Source of the DNA: Brevibacterium picturae
Lineage (GTDB): Bacteria > Actinomycetota > Actinomycetes > Actinomycetales > Brevibacteriaceae
Length of the DNA stretch: 64,000 nucleotides
Assembly: GCF_900105045.1 (NCBI RefSeq)
Contig: NZ_LT629739.1
Span: forward strand, 2,728,001-2,792,000
Reading direction: 5' to 3'
Shown here in pieces: positions 1-9,198 of this stretch; position 1 is the stretch's first letter, and every line of letters begins with the position of its first letter. Both the position numbers and the translations under genes were made by a program. The notes beneath the pieces are model-generated. The model did no database searches and was not told the DNA's origin. It saw nothing but the letters and a program-made list of their open reading frames with translations.

Positions 1-44
1 AGGATGGTTGCCGGAACGGCCGTGCCGTGGAAATCGGCATCGGT

Positions 45-1019
45 TCACGTGTCGATCGGGCGCATCCGTTCGAAGTCGACGATGCGGGGCACAGCACCTG
101 GACGCACATAGGCGACGATGATCTCACCGGGCTTGAGGTAGGGGTCTTCGCGCGGCAGCTTGTCCGCGATTCGCTGTGGGGCGTGCTTCGCGTAGATGCC
201 GAGGATCAGCGGCAGCACCGGCCGGTGGGTGCAGTAGATGACGGGTTTGCCCTTCTCGAGGAGCTTCTCGATGAACCGAGCGGTCTTGTCCGGATTCGCG
301 GAGCTCGCCTTCTCACTCAGGCACGAGGCCTTCCGGATCGGCCTGCCGGTCGCCGCAGACAGCGGAGCGAGCGTGGCCATGCACCGCTTCCAGGGGCTCG
401 AGATCAGCCTCTTCGTCCCCCATGCCGAGAGCAGTCCGGTCAGTGCCATGGCCTGTCGGGTCCCCAGTGCCAGCAGCGGGCGCACGTGTTCCGTCTCATG
501 CCACTTCGCCCGGGGGAATGCCTTCCCATGGCGGACGAGGATCAGTGGCCAGGCGCGCAGCGCGTCGGTGGAGTCGAACTTCTCCAGAGCATCGAGCTGG
601 TCGCGATCAGCGTAGGAGGATAGCTTGGTCCGCGCCTCACCGAGGGGAAACCACCTCACCTCGTCGACTTCTCGCTGGTTCAGCGGCGCAAAGGTGTGAT
701 CGCCCCTGACCTGTGCTGACCAGTAGAAGACCTTCTTGAGATACTTTCCTCCGACCATGTACTCGGCCGAGGGCAGGGGGACGCCGATGGTGATATCGAG
801 CCCGGTCTCCTCCTTGACCTCGCGAACCGCCGTCTCCGGGAGGGTCTCACCGGATTCCACCTTGCCCTTGGGCCATGACCAGTCGTTGTAGCGGGGGCGG
901 TGGATGAGTGCGACCTCGAGGCCCTCAGCGCCGTTGCGCCAGCACAGGGCGCCGGCGGCGAGGACATCGGCGGTGACGCGCGAGGATGCCTGCGCGGTGC
1001 CGACCGCTTTCGCGCTCAC
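45..1019 (-). CDS. mutT1: Nudix hydrolase fused to histidine phosphatase (MutT1-like)
   Basis: The protein has 324 residues. The N-terminal half is a Nudix domain with a complete box GX5EX7REUXEEXGU: G52, E58, R66-E67, E70-E71 and G73. The C-terminal half is a histidine phosphatase domain that opens with the RHG motif at about residues 163-165. This two-domain layout is typical of actinobacterial MutT1, which removes phosphates from 8-oxo-dGTP and diadenosine polyphosphates; the exact substrate here is inferred. The start is GTG at 1019, overlapping the ppk1 stop by four bases (GTGA), so the two are translationally coupled. It is the last gene of the glnR-mshD-ppk operon visible here. Positions 1-44 beyond its stop show nothing. 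Confidence 0.85.
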   Translation of the reverse strand: MSAKAVGTAQASSRVTADVLAAGALCWRNGAEGLEVALIHRPRYNDWSWPKGKVESGETLPETAVREVKEETGLDITIGVPLPSAEYMVGGKYLKKVFYWSAQVRGDHTFAPLNQREVDEVRWFPLGEARTKLSSYADRDQLDALEKFDSTDALRAWPLILVRHGKAFPRAKWHETEHVRPLLALGTRQAMALTGLLSAWGTKRLISSPWKRCMATLAPLSAATGRPIRKASCLSEKASSANPDKTARFIEKLLEKGKPVIYCTHRPVLPLILGIYAKHAPQRIADKLPREDPYLKPGEIIVAYVRPGAVPRIVDFERMRPIDT

Positions 1020-3160
1020 GCCTCGTCCCCGATCTCCCGGCGCTTGCGATGTCGGCGGATGAGCTCCGTCTGGTAGTCGGTGAGCCGGTTGCCTGCCTCG
1101 TCATAGGTGTTGCGCGTCCACTTGCCGTCCCCGGCGAGCACGAACGCCGAGGTGGTGTCCGCGAAGGCGAGTTCGAAGAGTTCGATGACCTCCGCCTTGT
1201 GATTGGCTGCGACAAGCTCGACGAGGGTCTCGACGCGACGGTCGAGGTTGCGGTGCATCATGTCCGCCGAACCGATGTAGACGATGGGTGCACCGCCGTT
1301 GCCGAAGACGAACGCACGCGAGTGCTCGAGGAAACGGCCGAGCATGGACCGAACCGTGATGTTCTCACTCAGCCCGGGGATCCCCGGGCGCAGGGCGCAG
1401 ATGCCGCGGACGAAGACTTCGACCTCGACCCCTGCCCGGGACGCCATGTAGAGGGCGTCGATGATGGCCTCGTCGACGATGGAGTTGACCTTGATCCGGA
1501 TCGTGCCGGTTCCGCCCGCCTCGGCGATTGCGGTCTCCTTGTCGATGAGTTCGATCAACCCCGAACGCACCCGGGTGGGGGCGACGAGCAGGCGTGAGTA
1601 CTCGGTCAGAGGCGCATACCCGGAGAGCTGGTTGAACAGCTTCGTCAGGTCATCGGCGACGTTCTTGTCCTTGGTCAGCAGTCCGAAGTCCTCGTATCCG
1701 CGCGCGGTCTTCGGATGGTAGTTGCCGGTGCCGACGTGGCAGTATCGGGTCAGGCCCTCGGCCTCCTGGCGGACGACGAGGGAGAGCTTCGAGTGGGTCT
1801 TGAGCCCGACGATTCCGTAGACGACGTGGACGCCGGCACGCTCGAGTTTGCGCGCCCAGGTGATGTTGGCCTCCTCGTCGAAGCGGGCCTTGATCTCGAC
1901 GACCGCGAGGACCTGGATTCCTGCCTGCGCGGCATCGACGAGGGCGTCGATGATCGGGGAGTCGCCCGAGGTGCGGTAGAGCGTCTGCTTGATCGCGAGC
2001 ACGTTCTTGTCCGCAGCCGCCTGCTCGAGGAACGCCTGCACACTCGTCGAGAACGAGTCATAGGGATGGTGGAGCAGGATGTCGCGGCTGCTCACGGCCG
2101 CGAAGACGTCGACCTGGTCGCTGGATTCGCGCAGCGACAGGTCCTTGTTCATCTGCGGGACCATCTTGCGAAAGTGCAGGTCATCGCGGGGGACGTCGGC
2201 GATGTCGGACATGCCGGAGAGATCGAGCGGGGTGGGCAGTTGGTAGATCTCGTTCTCGTCGATGCCGAGTTCGTCCTTGAGCATCTCGCGCACCCGCGGG
2301 TGGATGTTCTCCGTGATCTCCAAGCGGACGGCCGGCCCGAAGCGGCGTCGCAGCAGCTCCTTCTCCAGAGCCTTGAGGAGATTCTCCGCATCGTCCTCCT
2401 CGACCTCGAGGTCCTCATTGCGGGTGACGCGGAAGGTCGAGTGGTGGATGATCTCCATGCCCTCGAAGAGCGTGTCGAGGTGTTCGGCGATGATGTCTTC
2501 GAGCGCGACGAAGCGCGCGGGGACATCGCGACCGACGGGGCGGTCCGATTTGCCCGCGACGTTGAAGAACCGGGGCAGGCGCGGCGGCACCTTGATCCGG
2601 GCGAAGAGCTTCTTGCCGGAGTCCGGGTAGCGCAGCAGCACGCCGAGGTTGAGCGAGAGTCCCGAGATGTAGGGGAACGGGTGGGCCGGGTCCACCGCCA
2701 GAGGGGTGAGCACGGGGAAGACGTGGCCGGCGAAGAACTCGTCGACACGGGCGCGTTCGTCCGCGGTGAGCTCGTCCACCTGGACCTTCGTGATCGACTC
2801 CGCATCGAGGCGGGGGCCGATGTCGTCCTTGAGTAGGGCCGCATGCCGGGTCATGAGGTCATGGGCGCGGACCCCGATCGCGTGCATGACCTGCAGCGGC
2901 ATCCGCCCGGTGACGCTGGGCACGGCCAGGCCGGTGTTGATGCGGCGTTTGAGGCCGGCGACGCGGACCATGAAGAACTCGTCGAGGTTGGTCGCGAAGA
3001 TCGAGAGGAACCGGACCCTCTCCAACAGCGGCATATCAGGGTCGGAGGCGAGGTCGAGGACACGCTCGTTGAACGCCAGCCAGCTGAGTTCTCGGTCGAG
3101 GAATCGATCCTCCGGATCCGGCAGACCCAGCTCCGCTCCGACTGCACTGATGTCGTACAT
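1016..3160 (-). CDS. ppk: Polyphosphate kinase 1
   Basis: Makes inorganic polyphosphate reversibly from ATP through a phosphohistidine. The 714-residue product has the full PPK1 layout: N domain with [12 protein letters not shown] and [19 protein letters not shown], then two phospholipase D-like catalytic domains. The likely phosphorylated histidine is H456 in KTHSKL, and the second conserved histidine is near H475 in [10 protein letters not shown] place the start at ATG 3160, not at an in-frame ATG 22 codons upstream, because AGGAG sits seven bases before it and the residues [12 protein letters not shown] begin family-like sequence. It lies four bases after mshD and overlaps the MutT1-like gene. 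Confidence 0.97.
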   Translation of the reverse strand: MYDISAVGAELGLPDPEDRFLDRELSWLAFNERVLDLASDPDMPLLERVRFLSIFATNLDEFFMVRVAGLKRRINTGLAVPSVTGRMPLQVMHAIGVRAHDLMTRHAALLKDDIGPRLDAESITKVQVDELTADERARVDEFFAGHVFPVLTPLAVDPAHPFPYISGLSLNLGVLLRYPDSGKKLFARIKVPPRLPRFFNVAGKSDRPVGRDVPARFVALEDIIAEHLDTLFEGMEIIHHSTFRVTRNEDLEVEEDDAENLLKALEKELLRRRFGPAVRLEITENIHPRVREMLKDELGIDENEIYQLPTPLDLSGMSDIADVPRDDLHFRKMVPQMNKDLSLRESSDQVDVFAAVSSRDILLHHPYDSFSTSVQAFLEQAAADKNVLAIKQTLYRTSGDSPIIDALVDAAQAGIQVLAVVEIKARFDEEANITWARKLERAGVHVVYGIVGLKTHSKLSLVVRQEAEGLTRYCHVGTGNYHPKTARGYEDFGLLTKDKNVADDLTKLFNQLSGYAPLTEYSRLLVAPTRVRSGLIELIDKETAIAEAGGTGTIRIKVNSIVDEAIIDALYMASRAGVEVEVFVRGICALRPGIPGLSENITVRSMLGRFLEHSRAFVFGNGGAPIVYIGSADMMHRNLDRRVETLVELVAANHKAEVIELFELAFADTTSAFVLAGDGKWTRNTYDEAGNRLTDYQTELIRRHRKRREIGDEA

Positions 3161-3164
3161 CGTC

Positions 3165-4139
3165 TTACTCCTGATTGCGTTCGGTCGGGGAAGCCGGCGC
3201 ATAGGACACGTGCGCCACCGCGACATGGAAGCCCAGCCGCTCGTACAAGCCTAGCGCCGGTGCGTTGTCGGACTCGACGTAGAGTTCGATCGCCCTCGCC
3301 CCGGCAGCGACCATCCGGCGCATGCCCTCGATCGTCAGCGCCTTGCCCACGCCCTTGGCATGGACGCTCGGGTCGACCCCGACGACATAGACCTCGCCGA
3401 GGCGACCCTCCTCATCCGTGTCCGTGAGCTTGGTCTGATGGAATCCGATGACCTGCCCGTCCCGGAGGGCGAGGATGACCGAATCCGGATCGAAATCGTC
3501 GGCTCCGGTGACCTCGGCGAAGTCCTCCGGCGTCTGGGATCCCTGCTCCGGGTGCCAGTCGAAGGCCGCGTTGTTGACGCGCAGCCATCCGGCTTCATCA
3601 CCGGAGGTGAAGGAGCGGATCGTGACGTCCTCGGGACCCGCAGTCTGCGGCAGGTCGTCGAGGCCGAGGCCGGTGTCGGTGCGCATCTGAAAGAGCACCC
3701 GGTCGCGTCCGAGTCCGTGTTTGTCCGCGAGTCTCTGTGCCGCCGGGTGATCGCCGTGTGACCAGCACCAGGACGAGGGCTCTTCGTTAAGGATCGTCGA
3801 CAGCAGAGCCTGTCCGTGGCCGCGTCCGCGGTGGTCGGGGTCGATGAGGAACTCGGCCGCATGCCGGTCGCCCTGCAGGGCGCGAATTCCGAACCCGATG
3901 AGAGCTGCCTCGTCCGGTCCGGTGGTCCCGTCGGTGCTGTCGCCGGCATAGACCCGCCACACGCTCGAAGCGACCTGCGCGGAATGGGCAGTGTCGTCAC
4001 CGGTGGCGATGGCCAGGAGTCCGCCGGAGATCTCGGGGGACCCATCGGCTGCTGCCACGCGGTTGAGGAAGGTCAGCTCCTCCTCCGCGAGGGTGGTGAT
4101 CGGTGAATTGGTCACGGCTCCGCTGGCTTCGATTCTCAT
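3165..4139 (-). CDS. mshD: Mycothiol synthase
   Basis: Catalyses the last step of mycothiol synthesis: acetyl transfer from acetyl-CoA to Cys-GlcN-Ins. The 324-residue protein has two tandem GNAT domains, as in all MshD. The acetyl-CoA loops are visible as [13 protein letters not shown] (about residues 98-110) and [13 protein letters not shown] (about 255-268). The second carries the active site in known homologues. The start overlaps the stop of the upstream regulator (ATGA) and ppk follows after four bases. The glnR-mshD order matches mycobacteria (Rv0818-Rv0819). Confidence 0.93.
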   Translation of the reverse strand: MRIEASGAVTNSPITTLAEEELTFLNRVAAADGSPEISGGLLAIATGDDTAHSAQVASSVWRVYAGDSTDGTTGPDEAALIGFGIRALQGDRHAAEFLIDPDHRGRGHGQALLSTILNEEPSSWCWSHGDHPAAQRLADKHGLGRDRVLFQMRTDTGLGLDDLPQTAGPEDVTIRSFTSGDEAGWLRVNNAAFDWHPEQGSQTPEDFAEVTGADDFDPDSVILALRDGQVIGFHQTKLTDTDEEGRLGEVYVVGVDPSVHAKGVGKALTIEGMRRMVAAGARAIELYVESDNAPALGLYERLGFHVAVAHVSYAPASPTERNQE

Positions 4140-5110
4140 ACCTTCACGTCCTCCTCGTTCGGCTCTGCTGCTGTCTGCCCGTGTTCTGGTCGCTCATTCG
4201 CCTCTGGTCGGCCTCGCGCGTCGGGCTGTGTCTCGGGTTCCGACTCGTCGGCGCTGTCCGTCTCGGGTCCGTCGCCGTCGACGGCTGCGGACTCGGGGCT
4301 GAAGCGGTAGCCGACGTTGCGGACGGTGTGGATGGCATTTTCCAGGTCTTTGCCGAGTTTCGCACGCACGCGGCGGACATGCACATCGACGGTGCGGGTC
4401 CCGCCGTAGTAGTCATCACCCCACACGGCGAGCAGGATCTCGTCGCGGGTGAACACGCGTTCGGGATGCATCGCGAAGAACTTCAGCAGGGCGAATTCGC
4501 GGTAGGTCAGGTCGAGGCTGCGCTCGCCGAGGTGGGCGGTGAATGCGGTTTCGTCGATGCGCAGAGCTCCGCTGACGACGATCATGGGCTCGCCCTCGCT
4601 CGTCCACGGACCGCTGCTGCTCCAGGAGGCTCCGTCTCTCACGGGACGGGTGCCGTGGGCAGCCGGCCCGGCCTCGTGTGAGGCATTCCTGCGGTGGTGA
4701 TCACGTGCCAGACGAAGGCGAGCTTCCACCTCGGCGGGACCAGCGGTCGTGAGGACGATGTCGGAGACATCCCACTTCGCGGAGGCGGTGGCCAGCCCGC
4801 CCTCGCTGAGCACGACGATGATCGGCGCGGTGATGCCCGCCCGCACCACCACCTCGGCGATGGCAGGCGCCAGAGACAGGTCGAGGCAGGCATCGGCGAC
4901 GACGACATCTGCGGTGATCGAGTCAGCGATCGAGTCGGCGGTGGACGAGTCGGGGGCCGAGTCCGCGGGAACGGGGGACGCAGCGGCCGGGCGCAGCTGA
5001 TCGAGGCTGAGGCGTTCGACCTGGTGGCCCAGGTACTGCAGGGATTCCGGGGCCAGAGGGGAGTCGATCCGAGGTGCGGGGCAGATGTGCAGGATTCGCA
5101 TGGGCTCCAT
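4136..5110 (-). CDS. glnR: GlnR-like OmpR-family response regulator
   Basis: The 324-residue protein has an N-terminal receiver-like domain (about 4-150) and a C-terminal winged helix (about 170-270) with [15 protein letters not shown] and TVRNVGYRF. Its place directly upstream of mshD and its sequence suggest GlnR, the actinobacterial nitrogen regulator, an atypical regulator not phosphorylated by a partner kinase; no kinase gene is adjacent. Oddities are a Ser/Asp-rich insert of about 25 residues in the receiver and an acidic tail of about 50 residues after the winged helix. Two in-frame ATGs (5110 and 5101) are possible starts. GAGGAGGT at 5113-5120 lies very close to the first and about 11 bases before the second. 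Confidence 0.8.
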   Translation of the reverse strand: MEPMRILHICPAPRIDSPLAPESLQYLGHQVERLSLDQLRPAAASPVPADSAPDSSTADSIADSITADVVVADACLDLSLAPAIAEVVVRAGITAPIIVVLSEGGLATASAKWDVSDIVLTTAGPAEVEARLRLARDHHRRNASHEAGPAAHGTRPVRDGASWSSSGPWTSEGEPMIVVSGALRIDETAFTAHLGERSLDLTYREFALLKFFAMHPERVFTRDEILLAVWGDDYYGGTRTVDVHVRRVRAKLGKDLENAIHTVRNVGYRFSPESAAVDGDGPETDSADESEPETQPDARGRPEANERPEHGQTAAEPNEEDVKV

Positions 5111-5157
5111 CCACCTCCTCGGACTCGGCGCGGCCGATCATGTGCGGCCTGGGGGAA

Positions 5158-5163
5158 AGTATA
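5158..5163 (-). promoter_or_regulatory. -10 box (TATACT) of the glnR-mshD-ppk operon
   Basis: TATACT on the minus strand, about 48 bases upstream of the first glnR start and followed by a leader with a strong Shine-Dalgarno sequence. No convincing -35 box was found. Confidence 0.45.
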
Positions 5164-5192
5164 CCGAGAGCGCCGGTGGGAGGAGCCGGCGG

Positions 5193-5996
5193 TTATGCGG
5201 TCGGCTTTCGTCCTATTGTGTAGGTCAGCGAGAAGAACCGGGCACGGAACTCGGGGTCTGCGAGCATGGTGCGGTAGCGTTCCATGTCCTCCATGCTCAA
5301 TCCGGTGGACAGGAGGGGCGCCTCTGCCTGCCTGCTGAGGTTGGAATGGTACATCGCCCAGGGGCCGCCGCCGCGGCCGAGGGGAACGACGTGCTCCGCG
5401 GCGACATCGGTCAGCCCTGCATCGAGCATGGCTGCTTCGATCTGGTCCGCCCACGAGTAGTCGTGCCCGGCTGCCGGACCGATCTGCCGATATGCTGCGT
5501 CGTTGTACTTGGCCCAGACATCATGATCGGATTCCTGGGGTGCCACCAGGAGCTCCTCGGCCAGGCCCACATCTGCAAGGACGAGCCAGCCTCCGGGTGC
5601 CAGCTCGTCGACGAGCTGCGCGAATATCTCTCGTCGCGCACTCAAGTGGGTCAGGACGAGTCGTGCGTGGATGAGGTCGAAGGGGCCGACGGGGACTCCT
5701 TCGCGGATGTCGTGACGCCGTGGCTCGACCCCGAGCGACTTCGGCAGGTGTGTCGTATCGAGATCGATCGCGACCACCTGTCCACCGGTCTGTTCGGCGA
5801 TCATCCTGGCCACCGAACCGTTTCCGGCTCCGATCTCCAGGCAGTGCGGTGAATCGGGCAGGAGCAGAGGACTCAGTATCGAGCGGGTGTTTCCGTCGAA
5901 GAGCGCGGACAGTGAGTTGAGCTGCTGTGCTCCGAGATCCGATCCGCTGTCGAAGAGATAGTGGTCGTCGGGTGAAGTCGTCTTCATCGTCGTCAT
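5193..5996 (-). CDS. SAM-dependent methyltransferase (class I)
   Basis: The 267-residue protein has the class I methyltransferase fold. Motif I is LEIGAGNGSVARM (about residues 53-65), followed by the acidic residue closing beta-2 in VVAIDLD, and motif IV is near FDLIHARLVLTHL. The rest resembles the ubiquinone/menaquinone-methyltransferase-like group that acts on small molecules, but the substrate cannot be told. GGAGGA lies upstream of the ATG, so this is a leadered message. It is probably transcribed on its own: 82 bases separate it from the glnR start and about 245 bases from the divergent membrane-protein gene. Confidence 0.8.
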   Translation of the reverse strand: MTTMKTTSPDDHYLFDSGSDLGAQQLNSLSALFDGNTRSILSPLLLPDSPHCLEIGAGNGSVARMIAEQTGGQVVAIDLDTTHLPKSLGVEPRRHDIREGVPVGPFDLIHARLVLTHLSARREIFAQLVDELAPGGWLVLADVGLAEELLVAPQESDHDVWAKYNDAAYRQIGPAAGHDYSWADQIEAAMLDAGLTDVAAEHVVPLGRGGGPWAMYHSNLSRQAEAPLLSTGLSMEDMERYRTMLADPEFRARFFSLTYTIGRKPTA

Positions 5997-6099
5997 GGTG
6001 TCCTCCGTCGGACTCAGGGAGTCAATGGTTCTGGTGGTGGGGTTCGGTCAGCGTAGGTCGGTGAGAAGAACGTGACCAGGTTCGGCTGTGACTCAGGCC

Positions 6100-6159
6100 G
6101 ATGCCCGCGAACGGAGGTCGACGCCCGCGAAGCGAGGCCGATGCCTGCGAATACGGGGA
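6100..6159. repeat. Three-copy 20-bp intergenic tandem repeat
   Basis: Three imperfect units of 20 bases (6100-6119, 6120-6139, 6140-6159) with consensus GAYGCCYGCGAANNGAGGYC lie between the divergent methyltransferase and membrane-protein genes. No gene covers them. Confidence 0.7.
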
Positions 6160-6242
6160 TTCGCCCGCCCTCGGTGCCGGGCCGGGATCGCCGAGCCTGA
6201 CCCAAATCGCGTCGCCGCGGCGAAATGAGGCACGATAGTGCT

Positions 6243-7046
6243 GTGATCAGATGGATTCGAGTAGCTGTGGCCCTGGTATTGGCACTGGCCCTCAGCGCCT
6301 CCGTGTACTGGGGCTACACCTTGTTCCTGCTGGCGACGGGACTCATCGTCTTCGGCGTGGCCTACGGGTGGCCCAGGCTGACCGACTCTCCGCAGCCCCG
6401 CGCGACCTCGATCATGCTCTTCATCTTCGGCGTGGCCGGTCTGATCGCGGCGTTCCGGGACAGCACGGCTCCCTATCTTGACTGGCTTCCGGTCCTGGCG
6501 GGTCTCGGTCTGCTGTGGACCTTCGTGCAGAACCTCACCCGAGGAATGGGCGCATCCGACGCCGTGGCCAACGTCTCAGCGCAGGTCGCGGGCGTGGTCA
6601 TCGCCTTGTCAGCGAGCACCTGGGTCGCGGCGATCACCATGCCCGGAGATAAGGAAGCCATCGTCGTGGGACTCGTCTCACTCATCGTCGCCGGCTGCAT
6701 GACGGCTCTGCCCTGGCCCGCGATCTACACCTCCCCACTGGCAGTGGCGATGCCGACCGCGGTCGCCGGAATCCTCTCGGTCCTCATCTTCCGGGATGCG
6801 ATCAGCTGGCCGGTGGCGCTGATCCTCGGCGCCGTCATGGGGCTTCTGGTCGCTGGAGTCGACCGCATGCTCGGTCTCATCGCCCACAGCAAGTACCAGG
6901 CCGTGAGCCTTGAGATCTCACAGAACATCGAGCTGAAGAAGAATGTGGAGAAGGCCCGCAGCTTCGCCGTCCAGCTCGCACTCGGCGCCGCCCCCATCGC
7001 CCTCGGCGGCGTCATCGTCTACGCTCTCGAACGCGTCACCCTCTGA
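6243..7046 (+). CDS. Multi-pass membrane protein of unknown function
   Basis: A hydrophobic protein of about 267 residues with roughly eight predicted membrane segments. The short positively charged segment ending SKYQAVSLEISQNIELKKN precedes the last helix. I do not recognise the family; actinobacterial membrane proteins of this kind occur beside nitrobindin-like and YgfZ genes. The start is taken as GTG 6243, giving residues VIRWIRVAVALVL that lead straight into the first helix; an in-frame ATG at 6225 is possible. A GATAGT/TANNNT-like box lies just before the GTG. Confidence 0.7.
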   Translation: MIRWIRVAVALVLALALSASVYWGYTLFLLATGLIVFGVAYGWPRLTDSPQPRATSIMLFIFGVAGLIAAFRDSTAPYLDWLPVLAGLGLLWTFVQNLTRGMGASDAVANVSAQVAGVVIALSASTWVAAITMPGDKEAIVVGLVSLIVAGCMTALPWPAIYTSPLAVAMPTAVAGILSVLIFRDAISWPVALILGAVMGLLVAGVDRMLGLIAHSKYQAVSLEISQNIELKKNVEKARSFAVQLALGAAPIALGGVIVYALERVTL

Positions 7047-7103
7047 GGTGAGCGCATCGCTCTCAGTGGCCGGACTGGGTGCACGCACCGCAGTTGGGAA
7101 ATG

Positions 7104-7109
7104 TAGACT
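7104..7109 (+). promoter_or_regulatory. Leaderless-type -10 box (TAGACT)
   Basis: TAGACT ends six bases before the ATG at 7116, the spacing that puts transcription start on the first base of the start codon. Confidence 0.6.
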
Positions 7110-7115
7110 GGGAGC

Positions 7116-7232
7116 ATGGAAAACCTTGTCGCTCTCGAAATCGTCTTCTCCAGTCTCGTCGGCATTGCCGCACTCGGCGCCCTGGGCGTCGGAGTCAAGG
7201 TCGTCACGGCGCTGTTCAAAGACAATCGCTGA
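7116..7232 (+). CDS. 38-residue single-span membrane peptide
   Basis: A 38-codon gene that starts MENLVALEIVFSSLVG and ends VTALFKDNR. It has an acidic N-terminus, one hydrophobic helix of about 22 residues rich in Ala/Gly/Val, and a basic C-terminus. Two features support it as real: a TAGACT box six bases before the ATG, and its stop only five bases before the nitrobindin start, implying one transcript. I do not recognise a family. It may anchor or regulate a membrane partner. Confidence 0.7.
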   Translation: MENLVALEIVFSSLVGIAALGALGVGVKVVTALFKDNR

Positions 7233-7237
7233 ACTCA

Positions 7238-7837
7238 ATGATCGAACTTGATTCCTCGGTTCATCCCGAGCTCGTTCCCCTGTCCTGGCTGATCGGTTCG
7301 TGGGAAGGCGTCGGGGTCGTCGGCTATGCGGACACCCCGGAGAAACAGTTCGGCCAGCGCGTCGACTTCGTCGCCCATCCCGGAACTCCGTTCCTGCAGT
7401 ACGCCGCGCATGCATGGCTGCTGAGCGAGGACGGTGAACTGGAATCGACGCTGACCCTGGAGACAGGGATCTGGCAGCTGGTCCGCCCCCGCGATGCCGG
7501 AGACGTGGGCCCGGGAATGCTCGTGCCGACCGAAGAGCCCAGCTTCACCTCGGCGGCGGCCGTCGAAACCCTGCGCACGAACGATGAAGGATTCGAGATC
7601 GAGGCCGAGATCGTCCACCCCCACGGTGTGATGGAGCTCTACGCCGGTCACGTCAAGGGACCGCGCATCGACCTCTCGACCGACGTCGTCGCCCGGACCA
7701 AGACCGCGAAGGAGTACACCGCCTCGACCCGCATGTACGGACTCGTCGGCGGAGAGCTCATGTGGGCCTGGGACATGGCCGCGCTGGGCCACGAGCTCGC
7801 CACGCATTCCTCGGCCCGCCTGAAGAAGCTGGCCTGA
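7238..7837 (+). CDS. Nitrobindin-like (FABP-family, DUF1794) heme protein
   Basis: A 199-residue beta-barrel protein of the nitrobindin/THAP4-like family. It has the conserved GSWEGVGVVGY motif (about residues 20-30), the WDMAALGHEL region, and the C-terminal THSSARLKK segment whose histidine binds heme in characterised nitrobindins. The ATG at 7238 gives a normal family length. It lies five bases after the small peptide gene and one base before ygfZ. Mycobacteria have a similar protein (Rv0813c) in the same broad neighbourhood as glnR/mshD. Ferric-heme chemistry with NO or peroxynitrite is the known family role; it is inferred here. Confidence 0.85.
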   Translation: MIELDSSVHPELVPLSWLIGSWEGVGVVGYADTPEKQFGQRVDFVAHPGTPFLQYAAHAWLLSEDGELESTLTLETGIWQLVRPRDAGDVGPGMLVPTEEPSFTSAAAVETLRTNDEGFEIEAEIVHPHGVMELYAGHVKGPRIDLSTDVVARTKTAKEYTASTRMYGLVGGELMWAWDMAALGHELATHSSARLKKLA

Positions 7838-7838
7838 G

Positions 7839-9083
7839 ATGACCGAGCCCGAGTCGAACGAGCCCGTGTCGAACGCGCCTGAGTCTCACGCGCTCGGTCA
7901 GGGAGAGAACGTACCTGAGGAGGAATCCTTGCAGTCGAATGTGTCCTCACGTCCCTCATCATTGAGTCGCCCGCTGAGTTCCACTGCGGTCTTCGGTGAA
8001 GGCGAGCTGCAGCACACCCCTGTCCACTACGGGTCACCGCTGCGCGAGCAGCGGGCGCTGCTCGAGAAGGGCGCGATCGTCGATCTGCCTCATCTGCGGG
8101 TCCTGCGCCTGAGCGGAGCCGACCGTCTCTCCTGGCTGAACTCCATCACCACTCAGAAGCTGGACTCCCTGGCGCCGGGCGTGGCCACAGAGACCCTCGT
8201 CCTCGACCCGAACGGTCGCATCGAGGGCTGGCTGAAGCTCGTCGACGACGGTGAGTCGCTCTGGGCGATCAGCGAACTGCACACGGACGCCACCCTCGAG
8301 TTCCTCCGCAAGATGGTCTTCATGATGCGAGTGGAGATTGAGGACGTCAGCGACGAATTCCAATGCCTCGGAGCCGTCCTGAAGTTTCCGGACGTCTTGC
8401 CCACGGCACAGCTGTGGAACGACCCCTGGCCGCATATCGGGAGCGGTTCGGCCTCGTATGCGCAGGTCGATCTCGGACTCGAGGTGGCAGGGGAGGACCA
8501 CCCCGGGCTCGAGACTCAGTTTGTCATCGGCATCGTCGCCCGCACGGACCTGCAGGCCACCTCGGCGAGCGAATTCACGATGGCCGGGTACGACGCCTGG
8601 GAGGCCCTGCGGATCGCCGCCTGGCGGCCCGGCGTGAACGACATCGATCACAAGTCGCTCGTCGGAGAACTCGACATGCTGCGCACCTCGGTGCACCTGG
8701 CCAAGGGCTGCTACCGCGGTCAGGAGGCCGTGGCACGCGTGCACAACCTGGGCCAGCCGCCCCGCCGCCTCGTATTCGTCCACCTCGACGGATCCGGGCA
8801 CATCCAGCCCGAAACCGGCGCCGAGGTGCTCGCTGAGGTCCGCGGTTCCCAACGGCCCGTGGGTCAGCTGACCTCGGTCGCCCTGCACTGGGAGCTCGGG
8901 CCTATCGGCCTGGCAGTGGTCAAACGCAACCTCGCCGCGGATGCTCCGCTGAGCTTCGACCTCGGCGACGACGCGGCACCGGTGGCAGGGGCTCAGGAGA
9001 CGATCGTTGCGCCCGTGCGCGAGCACGAGATCGACCTGCCGGCGCGCAACAGGGACGTCGACATGCGCAATCAGCGGCGCTGA
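7839..9083 (+). CDS. ygfZ: Folate-binding YgfZ/GcvT-like protein
   Basis: A 414-residue protein of the YgfZ family, folate-dependent helpers of iron-sulfur enzymes. The diagnostic motif KGCYRGQE is at residues 289-296, followed by LGQPPRRLV. The aminomethyltransferase-like body starts near residue 70 (LPHLRVLRLSGADRLSWLN). The first 50 or so residues are Ser/Glu/Pro-rich with short repeats (ESNEP, VSNAPES) and may be a disordered extension or mark a later true start. It follows the nitrobindin gene after one base. The nitrobindin-ygfZ pairing suggests heme or Fe-S protection, which is inference. Confidence 0.9.
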   Translation: MTEPESNEPVSNAPESHALGQGENVPEEESLQSNVSSRPSSLSRPLSSTAVFGEGELQHTPVHYGSPLREQRALLEKGAIVDLPHLRVLRLSGADRLSWLNSITTQKLDSLAPGVATETLVLDPNGRIEGWLKLVDDGESLWAISELHTDATLEFLRKMVFMMRVEIEDVSDEFQCLGAVLKFPDVLPTAQLWNDPWPHIGSGSASYAQVDLGLEVAGEDHPGLETQFVIGIVARTDLQATSASEFTMAGYDAWEALRIAAWRPGVNDIDHKSLVGELDMLRTSVHLAKGCYRGQEAVARVHNLGQPPRRLVFVHLDGSGHIQPETGAEVLAEVRGSQRPVGQLTSVALHWELGPIGLAVVKRNLAADAPLSFDLGDDAAPVAGAQETIVAPVREHEIDLPARNRDVDMRNQRR

Positions 9084-9161
9084 GTTCACCCCCTCAGCGG
9101 CAACGAATTTCGCATCTGGGTGTTCCGTGATGGGGCGATCTGCTCAGCCTGCGGACGGTAA

Positions 9162-9191
9162 GTGACAAGAACCGTCATGAGGCTCTACTCT
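9162..9191 (+). promoter_or_regulatory. gabT promoter, leaderless type
   Basis: GTGACA (9162-9167), an 18-base spacer and TACTCT (9186-9191), then seven bases to the gabT ATG. This is the best complete sigma-A-like promoter in the window. Confidence 0.6.
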
Positions 9192-9198
9192 TCTCGTT

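Noticed and set aside
1715-2836. Plus-strand open frame opposite ppk
   Set aside because: Antisense to a certain gene, with low-complexity Asp/Val/Glu/Arg content typical of a shadow frame.
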